64,000 bases of DNA from NCBI RefSeq assembly GCF_049243985.1, contig NC_135384.1, positions 14,070,501-14,134,500 of the forward strand, written 5' to 3'. The position numbers and the translations under genes were made by a program. The stretch's first letter is position 1; each line of letters opens with the position of its first letter. The DNA comes from Paroedura picta. Its lineage: Eukaryota; Chordata; Lepidosauria; Squamata; Gekkonidae. This document shows, piece by piece, positions 20,942 through 31,482 of this stretch. Under the pieces are notes generated by a model. The model made no database searches. It saw nothing but the letters and a program-made list of their open reading frames with translations, and had not been told where the DNA came from.

Positions 20942-23900
20942 CTGGAATGAGAGAAAGAAAGTTTGTTGAATTATTTCCAGATTCTAAAATGGTTTGTTTT
21001 TGATTTAATGGTTATTCCAAACATTTTCTCTGAATTCACTTTTTACAATTTTGCTTCTCCATCCAGTTTTCCTAACTTATGAAAACATCTTCGTAATAAA
21101 GCAAATTCTTAGGGGACAGCTAAGAGTCAGAATAATTGATAACTACACATTCAGTAAAAACTAAGTTCCTAGGCTTGATTCCTAGGGTACAACGGGCTTA
21201 TCCACTACTACATATCCGACTTCCTTGAGGTTCCTGTCAGGATTTCCTCATTCAGTGCCTCTAGCCGCTACACCCTCAGTGCAGGGTAGCTCTGAAGTTT
21301 CAAGGCCTTACATTCCCTAGTGTATAAACCCTAATGCTCCTGGAAAGGAATTCCATTTCCCACATCCTAGTGAAAGTATGGTCCAGTCATATCCCTGACC
21401 GCCAAATGAGTCTTTCCACTCATCCTTCTTCCTAATCTGTCCTTCCACTTCCTCCTGTCACAAACAAACACTGGTTGTCTTGGCTTACACTTGAGTAGTC
21501 TTTTATTCCTTAGGACTTCTCTACTGATAAGGTGAATTTTACTCGCTAGAAGAGAACTACAGACAGTCATTACCCATGTCTGACATTTAGCTCATTCTTG
21601 GGTCAAAAGCCTGCTTTTCTCTAGTCATGGTAGATTAAGAGAATGGGCTACAGCAGTGGTCCTCAACCTTTTTATAACCGGGGACCACTCAACGCTTGAC
21701 AATTTTACTGAGGCCCGTGGGGGGGGGTAGTTTACTCCTCTACTCTCAACCACTGCCCTAACGCTCTCTGATCGCTATGGTAATGTTTAAACATCCCTTC
21801 AAAATAAGATACAGACACGCCACAACAATGAACATAAGGAACATTTTATTTTCATGGAAATTTTAACTCATGACAATGACAAATCAATGGGAACCCTGAG
21901 CTTGTTTCTCTGCAACGAGATAGTCCCATCTGGGAGTGATGGGAGACAATGACATGAAGTATGTTGTAAAGGGGGATGTAAAGGGGAATGAAGTAAATGG
22001 CCGGGGGGGGGGGAAGAAGGCATCCTTCATGGCCCACCTCCAATCAGTCAACGGACCACATGTGGTCCACAGCCCACAGGTTCGGGATCACTAGTTTACA
22101 GTGTTAGACTAAGGCCTGGGAGACTGAGGTCGAAATACCCATTGTGTGATGGAAATTTGCTGTGGTGACCTTGGACCAGTCACATTAATTCACCCCAGTC
22201 TATTTATAGGGTCCTCATGAGTATAAATTAAAAGTGAGGAAAACAATGTTATCTTTTTGAGTTGCTAACTAGCAGAAAGGGAAATAGGAATGAAGGAAAC
22301 AAGGAATGTCAGATATACATGTTCTTAGATTATGCATGTTCTTATAACGATTACCGAAGTACATATTTTTCAATGGTTGGAATTATTAAAACATAACACA
22401 GAAATACTACAGCTGAATTTCCAGTTATAGACTACAATGATAATAACCTATATGACTATTATGGTGAACAATCTTGAACAGCATCCCTATTTTGAACAAT
22501 GGGACAGGAGTGAAAGTGAAGCATATGCAATTGAGATTGAGGGTTCGTATGTTCACATCATGAAAAAGGGTCAAAGAATTACCTGCAGACACCATTGGTG
22601 CCATAGAGGAGAAGATGGCAGGAAGATGCACCAGCCAAAGACCCCTAGCACCACGCTTGGCAGGCCAAGTATTGATGTGGTGAACCCATGATGTCAGAAA
22701 CAATGGGTAGGCACAGGGCACCTTAAAAGGTGCCACATGGTAGGGGTTCAGCATTCTGCACCAGCCTTGCCACCAGAACAGCTTCCCTCCAACCCACCCT
22801 GTTTCATTGCCTAATATGTTTATGTATGAATGGCCACTGTAAAATGTCTTTGAATTGCATTTTGTCACAGCTGGTGGTTTGGGCATGGGATGTAGCCAGT
22901 TTGGGGAGAGTTTGGTCTGAGCATTGGACTCCCCAGGTTTGGGGCCTCCTTATAAGTCAGCAGGTCTGCAAGCAGGATTGACCTAGCTGGGGAAGCATAG
23001 GGCTCAGAGTGCCATGTAGCCCAGAGTGAAACCAAGGAGGATGTGGGTTCCTCTTACTGGCACCCCGGTGTTTACAGTGCTGGTTAGCCTTTGGTGGGGC
23101 CAAGTAAAGTGTGTACTTCTTCTTGACATCCCACGTGGACACATGCCTACAGTGGGAATCCTGCAGCAAGGGGATCTGTGTTCCTAGTCGGGGAACCTGT
23201 TGGGCCCCAGAGTGCCACTGTACATTTCCCTTAGGTTGGATCTCAGTGACAAGGAGACTTGTGTTCCTGGTGCAGGAACCGGATGGGCTCCAGGGCATTG
23301 TTCTTGTGGTCAGTTGACTGCAACTCAGGTTCCCTCTCCTATGCTGCACCCACACTCCTGAAGAATAACAAAGTGTCTTCCTTGAGCCCAAGGTCCCCTC
23401 CTGCAAGTCAGTTCCTTTGCTTTATAATCCTGGATTATTTTTCTGTTCAGATGAAGGTTTGGGAACCTTTTTCATCAACCAGAAAAGCAAACAATAAGTA
23501 AAGATGGTGCAGATGTGCCCAGAAACTACAGATCATGTATTGGATATTGGATTTATCTGAATATAATATTATGTATGATTGACATTTTTGATCATTCACT
23601 ATCCTACCTATCTGTTCAGAGATCATCCCATCTGGACACGGAACACAGTCATAGCAGCAAAATGTCTTTCCCTCCTTCTCTTGTCGGCTGTAACCTGGAA
23701 GGCAGTGGTCATTGCACACAGAGAGTGGTAGAACCTGCCCAGAAGCAGAAAGGGAGATTGGCACATACAAAACGACCCTGAGAACTTCAGATGAGCACTA
23801 TATTTGCTGTTAACACACTCTCTTATAGTGTTGGAGATGAAAAAGAGCTGGGTTTTGTACCCCAGTTTTTAATACCCTAAGGACTCTCAAAGCGATTTAT

Positions 23901-26900
23901 AGTCACATTCCCTTCCTCTCTGCACAACAGAAACCCTGTCAAGTAGGTAAGGCTGAGAAAGGTGTGAGAATTGTGACTGGCCCAGGCTCACTTAGCTGGC
24001 TATATGTGGAAAAGTGGATAATCAAAGCCAGTTCTCTAGATTAGAGGCCACCAGTCTGCACCATTATACCAACCTGACTATTTAAGTAGGAAAATCTAGG
24101 AAATCTGGTTTCAAATCATAGAGTCATGAAAGCTCACTTGTTTTACATTTGATTAAATACTTTGGCCACATCACAAGAAGGAAAGACTCCCTGGAGAAGA
24201 GCCTAATGCTGGGAGCGATCGAGGGCAAAAGAAGAAGGGGACGACAGAGAATGAGGTGGCTGAATGGAGTCACTGAAGCAGTCGGTGCAAACTTAAATGG
24301 ACTGGTAGAGGACAGAGGGAATGGTAGAGGACAGAAAGGCCTTGAGGATTATTGTCCATGGGGTCGCGATGGGTCGGATAGGACTTCGCACCTAACAACA
24401 ACAACAAGTCTTTCCCAAATCAACTTAATAGGGTTTTGGTGGTTAAGATTAAATGGAGGAGAGGAGAAAATCGAGAAGTGTGGATAAAATGAAGGGGAAA
24501 AAGCTTTATGTAAGCTATCAGAGGAGTTCACCATCCAGTCTGGAGTGTGCCAAAGAGATGTGGTTTCTCCATTGAATTTTAACATTGTAGTTGATGCCAT
24601 TATGAGGAAACTATTCAAGAATACATGTGGAGTTCAGTATGGCCAAAACACATAACTGACAGATCTAATGTTTGCAGATGGTACCATATTTGCTGATACA
24701 TATATAGAGGCTACTAACATCCTCTATGACATTGCCTGAGTCACTCAGTCTTATGGCTTAACAATAAATGTGAACAAGACCAAAGCCATAACCAGAGATG
24801 AATTACCAACAAATTTGTACCTCAAAGGAGGCCAAATTGAGCAAGTCCAATAATTTAAATACTTAGGCTCACTGGTGCAAGAAAACCCGCCAAGAGTCAT
24901 CTACCACTGAAGCCCTCAATAGGATTGGCCAACCAACATCAACCTTTTGCCACGTTCAATTGGTGCCTCTGGAAGGAGACAAACATCTCTTCCGGACACT
25001 AATCTGCCAATCCTCCTATATGTATCAGAAACGTGGACTTTACAAAAACCTGACATAAAAAAACTCGATATCTTCCAAAAGCGATGCCTGGGGCAGATCC
25101 TGGGTGTCTTTCTATGTGATCATAATCAAAAAGAGACAATTTAGGACAAATGTGACAACCAACCGCAAATTAAAGAACAAATCCTATAGTGCAGGCAATT
25201 TCTGCAGGATGAACACCAGCAGACTGCCTCATAAACTCCTCCGGTGAGAACAACCAACTGAAGGGCAGATCCAACGACTGTCACCAAAGACAACATGGCT
25301 AAACAGATTGAGGAAGACCTTAGAAACCAGCAATTTTTTATCCATATGGCCAAAACAATTGTAACCAATTACTAAGAGTGGAAATATTTTATAAACAAGG
25401 CAAACAATCCAGCGGCACCTACAGCAGCTTATTGGCTGAGAGGACAACCTGCTTCACCAATTGCAAGCCAAAGGATACAAAGAAGAAGAAATGATGTCAG
25501 CTGCACTGGATCCCGTTAGGGAGAAAGCCAGATTATAACAAAGACAATAACAAATAAGCCTGCAGAAGAGTTAGAAGGTCAGATGAAAGAAAGGTTGCTT
25601 GATAAGTGGGAAGGAAAGAAAAATACAGTGAACAGGGAGAAGATTTAGGGGCTTTCAGGTGCAAAGAAAGAGGACATAATGAGGGTAATCGTTAAACAAA
25701 CACAAGTATTCAAATATTTGATTACTTGTAATTCTGTAGATATTGTTTAATATCATTGTCTGTGCTTATAATAAAGTTTATGGAGAAAATTTACATTTTT
25801 AAAGTGGTGAATTTTGTATTATCAATAAAGTATAATATCAGCATGGGCAATCCTGGAGAATCTGGAACCTGCATGAAGAAAGCGGAAGTGGAATCCAGAT
25901 GATAGGAAAGAAGTGAATGGGGTGACTTTGAATATAAATGCTGGTAGGCTCCATATTCTGAAATTAAAACTTGACTCCTAGCGTTTTCATATAGACAAAA
26001 TCAAAAGAGAAAATAGTTTTTCCTATACATGAAGATATCCCACCTGATTAAATGTTCTGTGCCACACAATCTGATCATCATGAATGGTCAATTCATCTCC
26101 TGGAGGAGCCCAAGGATCAAATATTCCAACTTTTAGTCTAAGGAAGGAGATATTTGGGAAAGTGACCCAGTTTGTCACATCAAAACCACCTTTCAGTTCC
26201 CCATTTTCTTTAAATTGTATTGTATCACCAGCACTATTGTTGAATATGATGCTCCTTAAAAAACTATTCAGCTGATTAACCAGAAAAAAGGAAATAAAAT
26301 GTAAGCAGGAAATTAGAAACAAACCAATACTTTTGCAATTTCTTGAATTTCCAAGACCCAGAATATCTCCTGTAGACAACAGGATGGACAGTATCCTGAC
26401 CTATACCGAGAAGAAAGGAGTACTATCTTTAACTGCTCTTGCAGAGCGGATAAAAAAAAGCATTAAGGGTCCCGAGGGCGGGCCCTGTCTGGGATGAGGA
26501 AGGTTGCCGATAGGCCCCTTCTTCTGGACTGACAATCAGAGAGCCCAAATGGCAGGCGCTTTGAGCTTGCCGATTGGGCCCTTTGATTGTCAGTCTGCCG
26601 GCAAGGGACCAATTGTGAGCCGTGCACAGAACGGCTCGCAATTGGTCCCTTGCCGCCGGACTCATGAATCAGGAAGCACGAAGCACCTCCCAATCTGCCC
26701 CACTCCGAGTTCGGCCGAGAGGGCAGGTCTCTGCCTGCCCGCGCCCCCAGGATGGGCCAGTGGCGGCGGCCATGGCACCGGTGCTGGCTGCAGCCACGGC
26801 TGCCAGCAGGACGCCTTGCCGCTGGCCCGCACAGGTAGGAGTGGCCCGTGCTGCCACCCAGTGCCACCACACATAGCAGCAGTGGTGGCAGCGCCCGCCC

Positions 26901-29900
26901 CGCCCGCACACAGGAGAGTTCGCCGGCTGCCCCATGCTGTCAGGAGTGGTCGGCGGAGCACCGTGCCACAGTGACATGTCACCCACTGGCTCACACAGCC
27001 AGCAGCGGCCGATGGAGGAAGCTCGGAGAGTGGAGGCGGAGGCACCACCAGTGGCGGCGCACAACGCAACGGCAGCCCCGCCCACTGCTGAATACCCGGC
27101 CCGTCGACTGCGTCCTCGCCTCCAGCCCACCCGCTGCCATTTACTCCGCCCCCACACAGACAGGTAGACTGTGGCGCGGGGGGGGGCCAGGACGAGACGG
27201 CACTGGCTCGCAGGCCACAATGCGCCCGGCCTCAGGTCCACAGCCTGGCCCCACAAAGCCAAAGAGCCGAAGAGCCACCCCACCAAACCCGCGTACCCCG
27301 CTATTGCCCGTTGTATTTGGAGTACAGCAGGCTTATTTTCAAGTTCATTAATAATAAAGCAAAATTGAATTTCATGAATGAACCTATTTGAGCATGGGTC
27401 AAAATTTTCCTCTAAAGTAATAGCACCACCATTAGAATATCTTGTCATATTGAGACCCAGATCTCCATAGTTCATAGGTCCTTTAGCCAGTTTTGACTGG
27501 TTCACCATATATGAACCTTCCTTATGAGGCTTCCTTTGGTCAAGATTGCTGATGCTTCAGCTGTTTGCAAGCTGGTAGGGTGTAATGCACTCTATGTGGA
27601 TCTGCCTCTGAAGGGTGGTCAGAAATTTATCTTGGTCCAGCAAAGTTGTTACTACACTTAACATAGTGCTATCAAGATGGTTGGAGAAGAATAATATGGG
27701 CTACTGTATCTTACCTATTAAACTCTTAGTGATCTAAGATAGTTATTGATATAACAATTTCATTGTTTGGATCATATTTTTATAATACTTACAGTATACT
27801 GTCCCTTGTATCTAATATATGTTTAGAATGCTATTTCAAAATACGGATATGGAGATAAGCAATATAAATATTTAAAATGAAATAAATAAATAATTCAAGT
27901 CAGCTGTGAGAAAATGAAAACGTGTCTTTGTGATGTCATATGTGAGAGGCAATCACCTGCCAGGGATGCACATCACAGTAAACTAGACTCTTCCCTTTTT
28001 CGCTTGTTCTGTGCTTAGATTGGAATATGTAGGTGGCATGCAAGGCATGTGCCACTGCATAGACAGCATTGTAGACATTATAGCTGTGGCCAGTCATGCT
28101 CATTTCAAACAAAATGACTGGAATAGAATCCAGCTTCTCATCTCCAGAGCACATTTTCTTGCTGTCCCCATGAAGATGTGGATTCCTCAGTGAACAACTG
28201 AATGCCTGCTCCCAGAAGTTCTCAATAAAACCATCTCCTTCTGCCCAGGAAGGGCTTATGGACTGCTGGAACATTTTGAATCCTGGTGGCTGATTTGAGT
28301 GAACTGCAAGGGATAGGGCACCATGGAAGGTTTCTACATCCCAAGCCCGTTGGAAGGACACTGATTCAAAATCCCAGTGGCATGTGATGATCCACACCTT
28401 ATGCAGAGGAGGAAATGAAATAAAGGTTCTTAAAACCAACATTACTCGCAACATGAACATGGATGAATTTTCTCCATAAACAAAATGCACATTGGCTTTG
28501 GTCTGAGTGAGAACAGTTATATATTCTGCCTTCTTAATAAGCACATCCAATGCTTCTTGGAAATAAGTATGTTTTGGTAATCTTATAGTGAAGTCAAAAC
28601 AGATGCCATTCTCAGAAAACATTGGCAACAAGATCTGCAAGAACCTGTCCCCATTGTCATCTTCTGCAACAAAGAGCACAATCCATGTCCATTTGAAGTG
28701 GAGTAATAACTTGATAACTCCAAAATATTGAGTGGCTTCATTTGGAACCATCTGATACAAAGAAGAAAGGAGAAGCTGGTTACCCTGCCTTGGTGTAAAT
28801 GATCCATAACAGAGCTGGGGAAAAAATAAACAAAATGTAAAGACCATTCAATCACATATCAAAGCACAACATTTCCACTCCATCCTGTGGGCTGCACCCA
28901 TATATGGATGCCCTACCTGTGGTATCTTGTATATGTTGAGTGTGGCAGCCATATTGGCAGACAACTCTGAATCCAGTCCTCCAATAACTGCAATCTGATT
29001 GCTCTGTGTATCACACTTGAAATTGGGGAGAAACTTGTCCTGTGAAGAAAGCAAGCTCAGGGTGGCTTTATAGGTCATCCTTGCCAAATAGTAGCTGTTG
29101 AGAATGTGGAAGCCCAAGGTGATGTTTGGTAAGATATTGGGATTCTCATTAATCTCTTTGACAGCAAAAGCCATGGCCAGATTATGCTGGTAGTTCTTTG
29201 TTACCGATCTATAATGAGAGTTATAGATGAGCTCGAAAACCAACAACAACAACAACAAAAAACACAAGTATTTATCTTCCCTTAGCACTGGTCCTCATTT
29301 TACAAGCCCCACAACCTGGTACAGCCAAAGGCCTCTTGTCCCACAGGATAAAACCATTGTGTACTTTCCCCCCACTAATTCCCAAACCAAACAAATGATA
29401 ACATCTCTTTGAATTCCTTCACAACCATCCTAAGGAAACTCTTTTCTGTGAAGCCTTGGTCATATCTCTTTATTGTTATTTTTGTTGTATTTAAGTACAT
29501 GCTATGGGCAGATAAGCTCTTTCCCTTCTTCCTTCTCTCCAATCTACTGCTTTCTGGTGTTTTGCTGTCTTCTGTGCATCAAATTATAGGTGTGTTCACA
29601 AGTCAGAAGCCAATCTACCTTTTTCTTTACAAATACTGTACAAATTGAGGATTTCAGTAAATGAATAAATGGTAGAAAGAGTAATTATGATTTTCTTACA
29701 TTGGTTCAGAAACGAACAAGAGTTTAGGCAGCTCTTTAAATGACGGAGTCTCATAAAGGTAGAAGACCTGAGAAACAATCTCACCCACAACCAGGTCACC
29801 AGGCTGATAAAACGCATGAGGAATAGGAAGAAGGTCAACAGGCGTGGTGTATTCAAAGGGATGCTTCTTGCATACAGCTGGGCACAGCTTGAAGAGAAGA

Positions 29901-29932
29901 AACAGCAGTGCCAGGATCATCCTTCTTACCAT
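20040..29932 (-). CDS. Vomeronasal type-2 receptor, gene C (six exons, intact)
   Basis: Spliced family C GPCR of 879 aa. Exons in transcript order: 29932-29700, 29208-28917, 28814-27957, 26271-26044, 23734-23608, 20941-20040. The order is signal peptide ([20 protein letters not shown]), Venus-flytrap domain to residue about 537, nine-cysteine linker ([22 protein letters not shown]), then seven helices ending in [14 protein letters not shown]. All splice sites are GT/AG and the phases match gene B. It is very similar to D and E and clearly different from B. Intron 5 is about 2.1 kb longer than in D, and introns 3 and 4 carry mobile elements, none of which touches an exon. Confidence 0.94.
21380..23490. 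other. Extra block in intron 5 of gene C, absent from D and E
   Basis: The flanks align with D (CATATCCCTGA near 40037 and AAACAATAAGTAAAGATGG near 40085), but about 2.1 kb lies only in C. It contains a hAT-like MITE (21653-22089) and unassigned sequence. I cannot tell whether it was gained in C or lost in the D/E ancestor. Short open frames inside have no resemblance to known families. Confidence 0.5.
21653..22089. mobile_element. hAT-like MITE in intron 5 of gene C
   Basis: Begins CAGTGGTCCTCAACCTTTTT and ends with the approximate inverse (CCCACAGGTTCGGGATCACTAG). This is the familiar CAGNGGTCCCCAACC type of terminal repeat. No transposase. The flanking 7-8 bp (CTACAG / TTTACAG) only roughly match, so the copy is old. 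Confidence 0.6.
23608..23734 (-). CDS. Gene C exon 5 (cysteine linker)
   Basis: 127 bp encoding [20 protein letters not shown] and [13 protein letters not shown] to SEQIG. Acceptor TGGGCAG, donor ATAG|GTAGGA. Confidence 0.93.
23840..24078 (-). mobile_element. tRNA-derived SINE (second family), intron 4 of gene C
   Basis: Inverse orientation of the family at 15974. The plus strand reads AGCTGGGTTTTGTACCCCAG at the tail end and CACCATTATACCAACCTGAC at the tRNA head. Present at the same place in D and E, so it predates all three copies. In C it is uninterrupted; in D and E a MITE sits inside it. Confidence 0.7.
24152..24407 (+). mobile_element. BovB (RTE) LINE 3' fragment, gene C only
   Basis: Translation gives [20 protein letters not shown] and [18 protein letters not shown], the C-terminus of BovB ORF2. 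The BovB 3' end GGGGTCGCGATGGGTCGGAT and an AACAACAACAA tail follow. D (about 40880) and E (about 60990) have no such insert. 5' truncated. Confidence 0.85.
24500..25510 (+). mobile_element. RTE-like LINE fragment, intron 4 of gene C
   Basis: Plus-strand translation shows [20 protein letters not shown], then [14 protein letters not shown], where one Asp of the catalytic FADD box is deleted. It continues [20 protein letters not shown] and [16 protein letters not shown] to 25143, followed by a more decayed C-terminal region. It is shared with D and E, so the insertion predates their duplication. C retains an upstream RT piece that D and E lost. Confidence 0.75.
26044..26271 (-). CDS. Gene C exon 4
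   Basis: 228 bp from [18 protein letters not shown] to VWHRTFNQ. Acceptor GGTTAATCAG, donor CAG|GTGGGA. Confidence 0.93.
26465..27340. repeat. GC-rich foldback repeat, intron 3 of gene C
   Basis: A strongly GC-rich block in an AT-rich locus. It opens with two consecutive hairpins; the second has 22-bp arms with one mismatch (26600-26621 with 26633-26654, GGCAAGGGACCAATTGTGAG). A long C/G-rich core follows. Weak terminal similarity (GATAAAATAAAGC against GAAAATAAGCC) suggests an inverted-repeat element. Copies in the same intron of D (43040-43370, core missing) and E (from 63145). No protein is supported. Confidence 0.55.
27341..27956. other. Remaining intron 3 sequence of gene C
   Basis: AT-rich sequence shared with D (43371-44002). 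No element recognised. Confidence 0.35.
27957..28814 (-). CDS. Gene C exon 3
   Basis: 858 bp from [15 protein letters not shown] to CDVHPWQ. Acceptor TTTTTTCCCCAG, donor CAG|GTGATT. Contains most of the ligand-binding lobes, including [18 protein letters not shown]. Confidence 0.93.
28917..29208 (-). CDS. Gene C exon 2
   Basis: 292 bp after CTCTCATTATAG. Encodes [20 protein letters not shown] to IYKIPQ. Donor CAG|GTAGGG. Confidence 0.92.
29700..29932 (-). CDS. Gene C exon 1
   Basis: ATG at 29930-29932. An upstream in-frame start-like codon is TTG, not ATG. Encodes the signal peptide and [20 protein letters not shown]. Donor AT|GTAAGA. Confidence 0.9.
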
Positions 29933-30644
29933 CTTGGCCTTGATTCCCTGATGCCTGCTGTCATCTGATGTGTTCTCAGGATCAAAACAATGCAATTAGC
30001 AAGTAGCAGGAACGTGACTGAGGTCAAAGCAATGCAATGAGTTCGTCCACTACCAATCTCCCCAAATGATAGAATACACCACTATAATATGTAAATAAAA
30101 ATTGTTCTTTTTTCCAAAATGAAGTGGAAGTGAGACGTATGAGCAATAAGAGAAGAGATCAATTGTGGTATTGAGGCTGTATCCAGAAAGCTTTTCTATC
30201 CAGTCTCTGTCTCAGAAGGCTTTGGTCCATGTGGGAGCCATACTTCTCAACGTAGCCTGTATGTGTGGTCAGAGGTGTTGCCGTCTCACTTTTTCATATG
30301 GGGAATCTCCAATTTGATGCAACTTTTATTCTGTTAATCCACTTTGTTGTTTTTGTTAATATATATAGGAGGATCTGTGGAGAAATGTTGGCGGTACAAA
30401 GTGCCTTCAAATCACAGTCGACATATGGACACCACATATGTGTTTAAGAGAAAAGATATAGTTTACCTTTTCCTGCTTCTGTACTTTAAACATGGAATTT
30501 CTGAATAGCCTGAAATCCAAACACGTTGGTTCCACTTAGAGGCTGAGATCTGAAGGTATCTGGTTAGTCAGAGTTAGCTAACTACCTTATAGATACATAT
30601 ACGCTACAAACTATAGTAAAGAAACTATAATAGCCCCCAACCAA

Positions 30645-30892
30645 GACAGCCAGCTTGTTGTAGTGGTTAGGAGAGCAAATGTTTAAAATGGCAAGTTGGG
30701 TTTGATTCCCTGGTCCTCCATAGACATCCAGCTGGGGTCATTACAACATTGATAGAGCTGTTCTAACCAGGAGTTGTATCAGGGATCTCTCAGCCTCACC
30801 TATCTCAGAGGGTGTCTGTTGTGGGGAGAGGAATGAGAAAGCATTGAGACGCCAAGAGCAGCAAATAAGAACAAATTCTTCTTCTTCTTCTG
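30645..30892 (+). mobile_element. tRNA-derived SINE (second family), upstream of gene C
   Basis: Head CAGCTTGTTGTAGTGGTTAG, body CAGCCTCACCTATCTCAGAG, tail TTCTTCTTCTTC. The copy upstream of D (46620-46735) has lost its 5' half, including the promoter boxes, by a clean internal deletion. Confidence 0.7.
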
Positions 30893-30899
30893 TATCAGT

Positions 30900-31230
30900 G
30901 CATCAAAGCCCTGCTAATTTATGGAGATTTTGTATGTAGTGATTTCTTTTTTAGTGACCCTTGGACATTTCTTGTCTAACAAGAAAACAACAGTAATGAC
31001 TCGTTTTGCCTACCTAATTATAGTACTGCTCACAGTTCTGGCCTTGGTCTCCAATGGGAATTGGAAGTCACACAATATAACTCATGCAGGCAAAAAAAAT
31101 GCTAAAATAGGAAACCCTTTCATTGCACTTGTTGGGTGATCTTCTGTTTTTTTCTGCTCTTCCCAAATGACCAGAAAATACATTTGGTCTGTAATCATTA
31201 ATAAGTAAAATTTGTAATGGTGGGGATCTA
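30900..31230 (-). promoter_or_regulatory. Conserved upstream block of gene C (candidate control region)
   Basis: About 1.0-1.3 kb above the gene C ATG and homologous to the blocks above genes A, B and D. Contains GACATTTCTTGTCTAACAAG, GCCTTGGTCTCCAATGGGAA and AATGACCAGAAAATACATTT. Regulatory function is inferred from retention only. Confidence 0.35.
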
Positions 31231-31298
31231 AGCATTATTCTCTGCTATCTGCTGATCTTCAAAGGAGACCTATACTATCTCATCAGGAGGCTTCTTTT

Positions 31299-31482
31299 CA
31301 ACCTCCAGTTGGAGGGCTCGTGTTCTCCCCACCATACAATTAATCTCCCATCGAGAGAGAATCGTTTGTCTGGAGAAAATGGCCACTTCAACATGCGGCT
31401 TCTGTGGTTCCCGATTTTTGCCCTTTTTCAGCTCTGCCCCCCAAATCCCAGGGAGATTCCCAATCTAGAGTTGGCAACCCTA
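31299..31482 (+). repeat. GTTGGCAACCCTA repeat upstream of gene C
   Basis: Orthologous in position to 1027-1247 and 47143-47358. Contains GTCTGGAGAAAATGGCCACT and CTAGAGTTGGCAACCCTAAA. Confidence 0.5.

Noticed and set aside
26504-27508. Several long open frames on both strands in the GC-rich block (also at 63148-63964)
   Set aside because: High GC content removes stop codons in all frames. The frames are not kept in the gene D copy, show no domain and have Ala/Pro/Arg-biased composition.
30921-31139. Plus-strand frame of 72 codons with hydrophobic stretch, partly alike upstream of D (46690-47016)
   Set aside because: Frame is not kept in the A and B counterparts; the DNA is conserved without coding-like pattern.
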